Shown one piece after another: positions 1 through 8,195 of a DNA stretch of 64,000 nt. The DNA comes from Legionella sp. PC997 (GTDB taxonomy: Bacteria > Pseudomonadota > Gammaproteobacteria > Legionellales > Legionellaceae), in contig NZ_CP059577.1 of NCBI RefSeq assembly GCF_014109825.1, positions 62,001-126,000 of the forward strand. Reading direction: 5' to 3'. How positions within the stretch are numbered: position 1 is the stretch's first letter; every line of letters starts with the position of its first letter. Made by a program: the position numbers and the translations under genes. Below the pieces are notes generated by a model that worked only from the letters and a program-made list of their open reading frames with translations, was not told where the DNA came from and made no database searches.

Positions 1-1
1 T

Positions 2-400
2 GATTTTGTAGATAAGATTGTTTTAACACAAAAATTAAGGCAATTGAATGCTCAAGGTGCGTTGCAATTTTATGACCGATCGCCATTTTGTGCTTATGCA
101 TTGGGGCGTTATTCCGCTCATTGGCATAAAAATGATTTTACACCCTCACCTATCTTATTAGCTGAAGTTGACCACTGCCTAAAAGCTAGTATTTATCAAC
201 GCAAAGTATTCTTTTTTGAGAACTTGGGGTTTATTGAACCAACTTCAGCTCGCAAAATCAGTTATGAAGACGCCCTTATTTTTGAGCAAATTCACATAGA
301 TGTATATAAAGAGTTTGGTTTTGAAATCATGCTCATGCCTAAAAAAACGATTACAGAGCGCTGTGAATTTGTTCTTGAAACGTTAGGCATAAAAAAATAA
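2..400 (+). CDS. AAA family ATPase/NTPase, C-terminal part (gene cut by window edge)
   Basis: The reading frame is open from base 2 to a TAA at 398-400, so the start lies outside the window and only about 132 C-terminal residues are seen. The pattern DRSPFCAYAL, then YQRKVFFFENLGFIEPTSARKIS, split here at the family core VFFFENLGF and the Arg-rich RKIS segment, matches the C-terminal half of small P-loop ATPases of the AAA_28 type. These bind NTP with an N-terminal Walker A, which is not visible here. No substrate can be assigned. A TTG at 44 could be read as a start but lies inside the conserved fold, so it is unlikely. The family call is fairly sure, the function is unknown. Confidence 0.6.
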   Translation, partial: DFVDKIVLTQKLRQLNAQGALQFYDRSPFCAYALGRYSAHWHKNDFTPSPILLAEVDHCLKASIYQRKVFFFENLGFIEPTSARKISYEDALIFEQIHIDVYKEFGFEIMLMPKKTITERCEFVLETLGIKK

Positions 401-424
401 ATATCAATTTTATGAAAAAACCGC

Positions 425-455
425 TTGACCCTATTGTTACTATATATCTTACCTT
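425..455 (+). promoter_or_regulatory. Putative MerR-type promoter with 19-bp spacer
   Basis: TTGACC (425-430) is followed after 19 bp by TACCTT (450-455). MerR-family promoters characteristically have an overlong 19-20 bp spacer that the regulator untwists. The -35 and the next bases (TTGACCCT) are identical to the much better promoter of the second MerR gene at 36136-36166. The -10 is poor and I see no clean dyad here, so this is tentative. Confidence 0.35.
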
Positions 456-476
456 TGTTCTTAAGGAGGTAATACT

Positions 477-1421
477 ATGACTCAATGGTTCGTAAAAGAC
501 TTAAGCAAATTAACTGGTGTTTCGGTGCAAACATTGCATCATTATGATCGCATTGGTTTACTTAAACCTTCATTACGACAGTCCAATGGGTATCGTATTT
601 ACTCCGAGAAGGATTTATTGAAATTACAACAGATTATTGCTTTAAAGTTTTTTGGTTTTGAGCTATCACAAATCAAAACCTTGCTCTCTGAAGAACGTCA
701 CGCGCTAAACCATTTTGAAGCCCAAGCTCAAGTGTTAGAACAAAAAGCATTGGCATGTACTTCCGGAGCTAAAACCTTAAGAAGCATTATAGACTCTGTT
801 GATGTCAATCAATCCATTCCATGGGAAACCATTATACAACTGATTGAGGTATATAAAATGGCAGAGCATCTTGAACATGATTGGGTTAAGGAAATATTTA
901 CTCCTGATGAGCTCAAACAATACGTAGCATTTGAAAAGGAAATGAAAACAAATAACAAGGCTGAGTTTGAAAAACAATGGCATCAACTTTTAGATGAATT
1001 GAAACAAAGTATGAAACACGATCCTGATTCCACTATAGGTATCCAAACAGGGAAAAACTACATGGAATGGGTTAATAGCGTATACGGTAAAAAATATGCC
1101 CATCTGAGAACCAAAAAATGGGAAAAAGGATTTGGAGAAGGAAAAGGTCTTGATGAAATTGGTTTAACACCAGAGATTATGACATGGTTAGAGAAGGCTT
1201 TAGACGCTTATTGGAAGCATAGGCTTTATGGTATTCTTGAACAAGTAGGCAAAACGCCAGACTCCAACATATTAACGCTTTGGAATAAGGCATTAGATGA
1301 TATGTATGGCGAAGAAACTTCACGAAAATATGCTGTTTGTGATATTGCTTTGAAGGATGAAAAGGTCAGTCCAGAAGCAAAGACTTGGCTCAAAAGTATC
1401 GTAGATGCTTACAACATGTAA
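477..1421 (+). CDS. MerR family regulator with TipAS antibiotic-recognition domain
   Basis: A 314-residue transcription factor. Residues 1-70 are a MerR winged helix-turn-helix (VKDLSKLTGVSVQTLHHYD, then IGLLKP and NGYRIYSEKDL). A coiled-coil dimerisation helix follows at about 75-115. The rest is a long helical domain of the TipAS type, which in Streptomyces TipA binds thiopeptides and in other relatives binds varied drugs. The start is fixed by a near-perfect Shine-Dalgarno AAGGAGGT at 463-470, 6 bp before the ATG. It is probably autoregulated through a promoter with a 19-bp spacer just upstream. The neighbouring 1042-residue hydrolase-like gene could be a target, but that is inference. The ligand is unknown. 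Confidence 0.85.
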   Translation: MTQWFVKDLSKLTGVSVQTLHHYDRIGLLKPSLRQSNGYRIYSEKDLLKLQQIIALKFFGFELSQIKTLLSEERHALNHFEAQAQVLEQKALACTSGAKTLRSIIDSVDVNQSIPWETIIQLIEVYKMAEHLEHDWVKEIFTPDELKQYVAFEKEMKTNNKAEFEKQWHQLLDELKQSMKHDPDSTIGIQTGKNYMEWVNSVYGKKYAHLRTKKWEKGFGEGKGLDEIGLTPEIMTWLEKALDAYWKHRLYGILEQVGKTPDSNILTLWNKALDDMYGEETSRKYAVCDIALKDEKVSPEAKTWLKSIVDAYNM

Positions 1422-1438
1422 AAAAATAGCTATAAATT

Positions 1439-1467
1439 TTGGATCGGTCTTGTTTTTACCGATCCAA
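1439..1467 (+). terminator. Strong hairpin after the MerR gene, possible terminator
   Basis: A perfect 10-bp inverted repeat (TTGGATCGGT at 1439-1448, ACCGATCCAA at 1458-1467) with a 9-nt T-rich loop lies 18 bp after the MerR stop. It lacks a good T-tract on either side, so termination is likely but not certain. Confidence 0.5.
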
Positions 1468-1611
1468 TCTCAACGGAATCCATTTTAGGTTCTTCTTTCC
1501 GTCTAGAAAACGGCTAATCTAAACATCCGACAATGTTAAAAATTTGTAAAAAAATACTGATTGAGAATAAATTTTACGGCATAGGGTATAATTAACTTAC
1601 TTGTTTTTATT

Positions 1612-4600
1612 ATGATCAATTGTATGTCTTATGCAAAAATGGCGGAATTACTTTTGCTGGATGTCATGTCTAAAGCACAAATTCCAGGAATTTCTATTGC
1701 CTTTATAAGCAGTGATGGAATCATATCTACTCAAGAAAAAGGGCTTACAGATGGTTTCGGCCTTTTTGCAATACCTGTTGATCCACTCAAATATCCCTTT
1801 CATAAGTTGGGATTAGGAACTAAAGATGCTGTAGTTCTATTTGACGACACACTTTATTATGTGAATCAAACAACACAAAGCGTTCATCAAATACAGTTAA
1901 ATGAAAGTAATCAATCCTCATATCAAAAGTTACGAGAAAGTTGTACTGATACTTATAAATTGGCCAATTCTCAAGAATCTGAATTAATAACTACTCTAAC
2001 AGGCCTTGCACCACCTACAAAAGTGCAACCAGAAACCGTTTTTGGAGCAGCCTCGCTAAGCAAACCCGTATTTGCCTATTTAGTACAAAAATTGATGCAG
2101 TCCAATGCGGCGAATCAAGCAAAGCGCGGGACAGGTAAATTTAATTTGGATAAATTCAACCTGAGTCAATTTGATTTAGATACTCCTCTTTTTCATATTC
2201 TACCATTAGAAGAATTTGAGATAGATGGAATGAAATTTGATATGTCTGACAAATCTGCTGTTGTCTGTGCTAAAGCACTCACTGCAAGGATGGTGTTATC
2301 ACATACAACAGGCCTTGCTCATGGTGAAATGAAGTTTCAGTTCATTCCTAACCCTAAAGAAAAAGATTCTAAAGAAAAAATGCATGGATACTCAAATGTT
2401 GGTATCGTGTACTTACAACAAGTGATTGAAAAATTGACTGAAGCAAATCTAGAAACATTGGCCAAAAACCATGTATTTGATCGTTGTGACATGACTCATA
2501 GCACTTATGAGCCATTAAAGGCCTATCACTCGCTTTTGCATGCTGAAAAAGAACCCTTGTTTGATGAAATGAAACCTGGTCAGATTGTCATACTAAAAGA
2601 AGATGAGCAACTAACAGCATATTGGTTAGATAATGGAAAAATAGTCAATCGCTCCTTTCCGGAAAGAGTAGTTTCAAGCATTCTTGAACAGTTACCTGAT
2701 AAAGGTAAACTTTCAAACAATCCGGAGCTGATTGGAGCTGTAGTCTCACAATATGGATGTAAAGAACCCAAACCATGTGCCGCCAATACACTAAGAACTA
2801 CGGCATCAGATTATGCACAGTTTGTCAAACATCTAAGCCATGACAGCTCGATTGAAAATCCTTTTATTCCGCATGCCTTCATGACGCACGATAGAGGTTT
2901 GGCGGGAGCAATTGGAATTGCTAGAGACAAGATACGCGATTCCATTTTAAGCCATGTTGCATGGGGTTTAGGTTGGGGGTTACAAACCAATGAAAAAGAA
3001 GAGGTTGTTACCGCCTATCATTCGGGTGACATGAATGATTGCAGAGCGTGGGTTGCAATCAATTTAAAGGATAAGAGTGCCATGGTATTTTTCGCTAATT
3101 CACATAATGGACATATTCTTGCGGAACAAATTGTCCCTTCGACAATTCAAATAGAACTGGCTTCGAACTATTTTTTTCCAAAATGGGGTTTTGCTAGAAC
3201 TATTGATGAGCTAGGGGGTAAAACTAATAATTGGGGCATCAATCCACTTCCAAGACCCAATCCATCTAAAGAACGGACAAGTTCTTTAAGTGAATTGCAA
3301 AAAAGAACTAGTATCCCAAGTATTGCCACAGCAATTATTTCTGACCGCGGAGTTGTTACTACAGAAGAGGTAGGTGTGACTAATGTCAGCAAACCTGAAG
3401 AAGTTACTAGTTCGACTGTTTTTGAAGCCGCTTCATTGAGTAAACCTGTATTTGCTTATATTGTATTGAAACTAGCGCAAAAAGATCTCATTGATTTAGA
3501 CAAACCACTCCATGAATACGGCGATTTTGGTCCTCCACAGATGCGAACTGATAAAAATTATAAAAAATTAACTGCCCGTATGATCCTATCCCATCAAGCA
3601 GGCTTACCTAACGAATTTTCATCACCAGAATCTCTAAAGTATGTCTCTGAAGTAGGAAAACAATTTGATTATTCAGGAGTAGCTTATCAATTTCTAGGTG
3701 AAATTGTGGAACACATTACTGCAAAATCACTGGAAGCTTTAGCTCAAGAAGAGTTTGCTAAGATAGGTATGACTGATAGTAGTTTCATGCCACCAACGGG
3801 TTGCAGTCTTATTAAACTGCCAGATGAAGAGGAAGAACCAACTCCTGAACGCATTAAAAAATTATTAAAAGATACTTTAGATGTACATGGTCAATTAAGT
3901 ATTATCCTACAAAAGGATAAATTATTTGTTGCTGAAAGGGCAGTAGACGGCAGCGTACAAATGACTGAAAAAAATTCCAACCAACTTGAAGAAAAAAGCC
4001 TACAAGAAATCAAAGCTCGCTTTGCTCAAATACCACCATTTTTTTGGTCAAAGCCAATACCTGTTGAAGCAAGGGAGTTACCCCTTGTGACTACAATTAT
4101 TGGTCATCCTCCAGAACATGCTGCAACAATAGCAATTGGCCATGATCAAGATGGCTCAGTAAATCGTAAGCAAAAATTTTATATGGTTCACCCGGCAGGA
4201 TCCTTGTATACAACGACTTCTGACTATGCAAAATTTCTAAAAGCCTGTATTAACGATCCCTATATTAGATGGGAAATGTTTAAACCGGTTGTTTCATCGT
4301 TGAAAGATAAAGATACTAAAGCAATGAAGCAAGGAGTCTCTACTGATACTTTAGATCAAATCTCTTGGGGTCTAGGAATTGGGATTCAGAAAAATACCGA
4401 TGGAACCCGTATCGCTTTTCATTGGGGTGATAATGGAACTGGACGCAATTTAGCAGCGATCAACCTTACTACTGATGAAGCAGTTGTTTGTCTCACTAAT
4501 AGCGAGAATGGACCCGCTGTTTTTCGAGAAATTGCAGAGCCTATCGTTGGTGATCTAAGTGCTATTGGGCAATGGTTATCAATACGAGAAGAATTGCCTC

Positions 4601-4740
4601 TTGATATGCGTTTAAAAGAAAATCCCACCCAAGAAATGAACCCACGTTTACAAGAGCAGACACAAATTAAAACGACAGGCGTTGCTACTAAAGGGCAACA
4701 AGAGGTAGAGCAAAAGCATTTTGACTTAGGGCTGTTCTAA
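1612..4740 (+). CDS. Tandem serine beta-lactamase-like protein (two class C/PBP-type domains)
   Basis: A 1042-residue protein with two copies of the beta-lactamase/transpeptidase-like fold (Pfam Beta-lactamase family, which includes class C enzymes, DD-peptidases and esterases). Each copy has the SxxK nucleophile motif: SLSK at about residues 148-151 and again at about 608-611, both inside AASLSKPVFAY. Each has a Y-containing motif (YSN; YSG) and a third motif region (YHSGDM; FHWGDNG). Both copies carry an extra insert before the last third. There is no signal peptide or membrane segment, unlike exported beta-lactamases, so a cytosolic or translocated role is more likely than classical resistance. 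A TATAAT lies at 1587-1592. The start is weakly defined: the ATGs at 1612 and 1624 both lack a clear Shine-Dalgarno. Confidence 0.8.
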   Translation: MINCMSYAKMAELLLLDVMSKAQIPGISIAFISSDGIISTQEKGLTDGFGLFAIPVDPLKYPFHKLGLGTKDAVVLFDDTLYYVNQTTQSVHQIQLNESNQSSYQKLRESCTDTYKLANSQESELITTLTGLAPPTKVQPETVFGAASLSKPVFAYLVQKLMQSNAANQAKRGTGKFNLDKFNLSQFDLDTPLFHILPLEEFEIDGMKFDMSDKSAVVCAKALTARMVLSHTTGLAHGEMKFQFIPNPKEKDSKEKMHGYSNVGIVYLQQVIEKLTEANLETLAKNHVFDRCDMTHSTYEPLKAYHSLLHAEKEPLFDEMKPGQIVILKEDEQLTAYWLDNGKIVNRSFPERVVSSILEQLPDKGKLSNNPELIGAVVSQYGCKEPKPCAANTLRTTASDYAQFVKHLSHDSSIENPFIPHAFMTHDRGLAGAIGIARDKIRDSILSHVAWGLGWGLQTNEKEEVVTAYHSGDMNDCRAWVAINLKDKSAMVFFANSHNGHILAEQIVPSTIQIELASNYFFPKWGFARTIDELGGKTNNWGINPLPRPNPSKERTSSLSELQKRTSIPSIATAIISDRGVVTTEEVGVTNVSKPEEVTSSTVFEAASLSKPVFAYIVLKLAQKDLIDLDKPLHEYGDFGPPQMRTDKNYKKLTARMILSHQAGLPNEFSSPESLKYVSEVGKQFDYSGVAYQFLGEIVEHITAKSLEALAQEEFAKIGMTDSSFMPPTGCSLIKLPDEEEEPTPERIKKLLKDTLDVHGQLSIILQKDKLFVAERAVDGSVQMTEKNSNQLEEKSLQEIKARFAQIPPFFWSKPIPVEARELPLVTTIIGHPPEHAATIAIGHDQDGSVNRKQKFYMVHPAGSLYTTTSDYAKFLKACINDPYIRWEMFKPVVSSLKDKDTKAMKQGVSTDTLDQISWGLGIGIQKNTDGTRIAFHWGDNGTGRNLAAINLTTDEAVVCLTNSENGPAVFREIAEPIVGDLSAIGQWLSIREELPLDMRLKENPTQEMNPRLQEQTQIKTTGVATKGQQEVEQKHFDLGLF

Positions 4741-4813
4741 GCACCGCAGCGTTTTGTACAAACCACCACAATTCAATAGTTCAGCATACGTTTAATTTGT
4801 CGATCATTAAGTA

Positions 4814-4842
4814 GGAGCTCTGGGGTTTGCACCCAGAGCCCC
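4814..4842 (+). terminator. GC-rich hairpin after the tandem hydrolase gene
   Basis: GGAGCTCTGGG (4814-4824) pairs with CCCAGAGCCCC (4832-4842) with one mismatch and a 7-nt loop. It sits 74 bp after the stop codon of the preceding gene. There is no T-run, so it may be an imperfect terminator or a boundary hairpin. Confidence 0.4.
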
Positions 4843-4905
4843 TATAAGATGTCTTAACTAAATAAAACTTCAACAAATTTATTTTCTTTCAAAACTATTT
4901 CAAGG

Positions 4906-4944
4906 CTACTATTTTTATAGTAGTATCTACTAAAAATATAGTAG
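4906..4944 (+). promoter_or_regulatory. Tandem BlaI-type operators upstream of blaI
   Basis: Two 18-bp dyads lie head to tail: 4906-4923 with perfect CTACTAT/ATAGTAG arms, and 4927-4944 with CTACTA/TAGTAG arms. Their centres are 21 bp apart, about two helical turns, which suits cooperative binding of two repressor dimers. BlaI/MecI repressors bind dyads of the TACTA/TAGTA type, so these are the likely autoregulatory operators of the bla locus. Confidence 0.8.
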
Positions 4945-4974
4945 ATTATGTTTTACTTAGTTTCTGGAGAAAAA

Positions 4975-5397
4975 ATGTCAATAAAAAGAGGGGAAAACAC
5001 TTTTGCTCATGATCGCCTCCTTACAGAGGTAGAGCTTGAATTAATGAATATTATTTGGAGCCTTAATAAAGTAACCATTAAAGATATTGTTTCACATTTG
5101 CCCAAAGAAAGACCTTTAGCTTATACCACTGTGGCAACTGTAGTAAAAGTACTTGAACAAAAAGGATTTTTGGGATGCCAAAAAAATACTTATGCCCATG
5201 TTTTTCTCCCAATTGTTACCAAGGCTGAGTACGAAAGCACGTGCATTGAGCATATGGTCACTAATGTTTTTGATGGTGAACCTGTAGCACTGGTGCAAAG
5301 ACTCTTGATGGCCAAAAAGCTACAACATGATGACATTCAAGCAATTGAGGAAGCACTAAAACAATTAGTAACCTCTGAACAAAAAATAGAGGCATGA
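4975..5397 (+). CDS. blaI: BlaI/MecI/CopY family repressor
   Basis: A 140-residue winged-helix repressor of the penicillinase repressor family. It has the typical N-terminal segment LTEVELELMNIIW and the recognition region around AYTTVATVVKVLEQKGFL, followed by a helical dimerisation tail. In known systems BlaI holds the operon off until a membrane sensor triggers its cleavage. The ATG at 4975 is preferred over one at 4948 because GGAGA lies just before it and the shorter protein starts where the family starts. Two 18-bp dyads lie immediately upstream. The stop overlaps the next gene by four bases, so the repressor and sensor are translationally coupled. Confidence 0.9.
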   Translation: MSIKRGENTFAHDRLLTEVELELMNIIWSLNKVTIKDIVSHLPKERPLAYTTVATVVKVLEQKGFLGCQKNTYAHVFLPIVTKAEYESTCIEHMVTNVFDGEPVALVQRLLMAKKLQHDDIQAIEEALKQLVTSEQKIEA

Positions 5398-7322
5398 TTA
5401 TGTTATTCCTGGAAATTTTATTGAGCATTCATTGCTTGCTTTTAGTCAGTTCATGGTTTATTGGCGGTCGTTGGCTCTCAAATCAGCCATCATTTAAACT
5501 CAAATTGGCTCGCTTTTTATTAATTAGCTGTGTGATTTCTCCATTAATGGTTCATTGTATTAAAACCAATCAAAAATTGGAGCGGCATCACTATGCATCC
5601 ATTGATGCTTTGCAAGAGTATGTGAATCAACCTATTTTAAAGTCTAAACACTCCCAAGAGACTCCTGAATCAGCAACCTCTTTTTCAATAAGCAATACGA
5701 GTTATTTTCATATTTTTTATATCGTATTTTGTTTGCTCGTCTTATTTCGCAGTTATAAAGTATTGTTGAGTTTGGGCAGTTTAAGAGCACTATTAGCTGA
5801 AGCAATTCCATATCGAACTTCCGGTAAATTGGTCATTAAAGTTTCTCGACGTTGTCATATTCCTTTCTCCGTCGTTTTATTTAACAAAGCTTATATCGTA
5901 TTACCCGTATCCCTATTTTCTTCCTCCAAAAATGTGAAGATTGCCATTGCTCATGAGGGCCAACATCATCGTAATGGTGATTGTCTATGGGCCTATTTTA
6001 TTGAAGCCCTGCGCATTCTTTTCTGGGGTAATCCAGGTGTTATTCGATGGGGTCGTATTTTAAGCGAATTACAAGAATGTTCATGTGATGAAGTATTGGT
6101 TGGCCAGCCAAAAATTTCGGCACATGACTATGGCAGCTGTCTGTTTCATGTAGTGCAGACAGTGTCTCAATGTTCTCTGTCATCAGACCTAGAAATTGCA
6201 TGCACGGTAGGTATGGCCTTGGGCAAAGACAATGAAGACTGTACTTTTATCATCAGGAGAATTTCAATGTTATCAGCTTATCCACTTAAACCATCTAAAT
6301 CATTATGGTTAGCAGTTGGATTTATGGGGGTTTCTATTTTGGCACCAATCTGTGTCGCCTATTCAGCAGTCGGTTCATTGACCGGTTCTAAGGCACAAGA
6401 AATCGATACCTCTCATTTAGATCCTAAAATGCAACAAATTGCCGCGCAAGAAATTAAAATGGCGGTAAAAAACTATCATGCAAAATCGGGGGTTATTGCA
6501 ATCGTCAATGCACAAACTGGTAATCTCATTGCCTTTGCTGAGTCCGGTAATGATGAAAATCAGAATAGCTGGAAATCACGTGTTTTTTCACCTGGCTCTA
6601 CGATAAAACCGTTTATTGCGGCGGCAGCAATTGATGCTGGGAATAGTTCTGAAACCAAAAAATATGATTGTCGCTCACCTTACTCCGTAGAAGGTAAAAC
6701 ATTTACAGATTACTATGTAAGTCAAGGCCCTACTTCATTGACCCAAGCGGTTGCAAGATCAAGTAATGTATGCATGATTAAAGTCGCCCAAGAAACTGGA
6801 CTACCTGTAATTCGTAAAAAACTCACTGAATTTGGTTTTGATATTAATACTTGGTGGCAAGCAAATCAAAGTGATGACTTGCAACTTGCAATGGTTTCTC
6901 TTGGGGAGAATATACCGGTCACAATTGATTCATTAACAAAATCCTACGCCATTCTTGCAAACTTTGGACGTCCATTCAAAGGAGAAGAGGCTCCTATCAT
7001 TTCAGCAGCAACAACCAATTCAATAAATCATATCCTCGAGAACGTTGTTATAAATGGCACAGGAAAACTTGCTGCGATTCCTGGTGTTCATGTCGCGGGT
7101 AAAACAGGAACTGTTACAGAAAATATTAATGTTGCAGAAGGCGAGCATATTGCCTTGTTTGCAGGTTTTGTACCGGTTGATGCGCCACGTTATGCCATGG
7201 TGGTTGTAATAGAAGACGGTCATTCAAGAAAAAATGGTAAGACTTTAACCTCCGGTGGAGAATTGGCTGCTCCAGTATTTCGTAAGGTTGCTCTAAATAG
7301 CCTAAGTAATACCACGCTATAA
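5394..7322 (+). CDS. BlaR1-like sensor: M56 metallopeptidase fused to transpeptidase-like domain
   Basis: A 642-residue membrane protein. There are hydrophobic segments near residues 3-24, 40-58 and 103-125, then a zinc-peptidase motif HEGQH (about 187-191) with a downstream ECSCDE segment, as in M56/BlaR1. A further membrane segment lies at about 303-326. The extracytoplasmic domain has all three penicillin-binding motifs: STIK (S402-K405), SSN (456-458) and KTGT (570-573). It resembles an FtsI-type transpeptidase more than the class D-like sensor of classical BlaR1. It overlaps blaI by ATGA and precedes the OXA gene. The likely role is to sense beta-lactam by acylation and signal to BlaI; direct transpeptidase activity cannot be excluded. 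Confidence 0.85.
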   Translation: MIMLFLEILLSIHCLLLVSSWFIGGRWLSNQPSFKLKLARFLLISCVISPLMVHCIKTNQKLERHHYASIDALQEYVNQPILKSKHSQETPESATSFSISNTSYFHIFYIVFCLLVLFRSYKVLLSLGSLRALLAEAIPYRTSGKLVIKVSRRCHIPFSVVLFNKAYIVLPVSLFSSSKNVKIAIAHEGQHHRNGDCLWAYFIEALRILFWGNPGVIRWGRILSELQECSCDEVLVGQPKISAHDYGSCLFHVVQTVSQCSLSSDLEIACTVGMALGKDNEDCTFIIRRISMLSAYPLKPSKSLWLAVGFMGVSILAPICVAYSAVGSLTGSKAQEIDTSHLDPKMQQIAAQEIKMAVKNYHAKSGVIAIVNAQTGNLIAFAESGNDENQNSWKSRVFSPGSTIKPFIAAAAIDAGNSSETKKYDCRSPYSVEGKTFTDYYVSQGPTSLTQAVARSSNVCMIKVAQETGLPVIRKKLTEFGFDINTWWQANQSDDLQLAMVSLGENIPVTIDSLTKSYAILANFGRPFKGEEAPIISAATTNSINHILENVVINGTGKLAAIPGVHVAGKTGTVTENINVAEGEHIALFAGFVPVDAPRYAMVVVIEDGHSRKNGKTLTSGGELAAPVFRKVALNSLSNTTL

Positions 7323-7391
7323 ATCACCTGTGGGTACAGCAGTGTAGCTCGTACCCATATCGATATAAATTCACATGATGTTGGAGTTGTT

Positions 7392-8192
7392 ATGAAGAAA
7401 CTAAGCGTACTTCTATGGTTGACACTATTTTATTGCGGAACTATTTGGGCCCAAAGTACTTGCTTTTTGGTACAGGAAAATCAAACTGTGCTAAAGCACG
7501 AGGGTAAAGATTGCAATAAGCGTTTTGCGCCAGAATCAACCTTTAAAATTGCTTTGAGTCTTATGGGTTTTGATTCAGGAATATTAAAAGACACACTCAA
7601 TCCGGAATGGCCGTACAAAAAAGAATATGAACTTTATCTTAATGTTTGGAAATATCCTCATAATCCACGTACCTGGATAAGAGATTCCTGTGTTTGGTAT
7701 TCACAAGTTCTAACACAACAATTAGGTATGACTCGATTTAAGAATTATGTTGATGCATTTCACTATGGCAATCAGGATATTTCCGGCGACAAAGGTCAGA
7801 ATAATGGATTAACCCATTCCTGGCTATCAAGCTCGCTTGCCATCTCACCAAGTGAGCAAATTCAGTTTCTGCAAAAAATAGTCAATAAAAAACTATCCGT
7901 GAATCCCAAAGCTTTCACTATGACTAAAGACATTCTATATATTCAAGAATTAGCGGGTGGTTGGAAACTGTATGGAAAAACAGGGAATGGTCGACAGTTA
8001 ACAAAAGACAAAAGCCAAAAACTATCACTACAACACGGATGGTTCATCGGCTGGATTGAGAAAGATGGTCGTGTGATTACCTTTACGAAACACATTGCAG
8101 ATAGTAAAAAACATGTAACCTTCGCCAGTTTCAGAGCGAAAAATGAGACCCTGAATCAATTATTTTACTTAATTAATGAATTGGAAAAATAA
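7392..8192 (+). CDS. blaOXA: Class D beta-lactamase, OXA-29-like
   Basis: A 266-residue exported serine beta-lactamase with a signal peptide of about 20 residues ending in IWAQ. The class D motifs are complete: STFK (S49-K52), SxV as SCV (99-101), YGN (125-127), Trp144 and KTGNG (K196-G200). From memory, length and sequence closely match OXA-29 of Legionella gormanii; I could not confirm the exact allele. TTGGAG precedes the ATG with good spacing. A 7-bp inverted repeat (TGGGTAC/GTACCCA) lies between the sensor gene and this one. It ends three bases before the next exported hydrolase, so these genes are probably co-transcribed and induced together by beta-lactams. Confidence 0.93.
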   Translation: MKKLSVLLWLTLFYCGTIWAQSTCFLVQENQTVLKHEGKDCNKRFAPESTFKIALSLMGFDSGILKDTLNPEWPYKKEYELYLNVWKYPHNPRTWIRDSCVWYSQVLTQQLGMTRFKNYVDAFHYGNQDISGDKGQNNGLTHSWLSSSLAISPSEQIQFLQKIVNKKLSVNPKAFTMTKDILYIQELAGGWKLYGKTGNGRQLTKDKSQKLSLQHGWFIGWIEKDGRVITFTKHIADSKKHVTFASFRAKNETLNQLFYLINELEK

Positions 8193-8195
8193 TAC

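Noticed and set aside
1561-1592. TTGAGA and TATAAT before the tandem hydrolase gene as a promoter
   Set aside because: The spacer is 20 bp, too long for a normal promoter; the TATAAT alone is noted in the gene entry.
2580-2786. Minus-strand frame opposite the tandem hydrolase, typical of many shadow frames
   Set aside because: It lies wholly inside a gene with clear motifs on the other strand.
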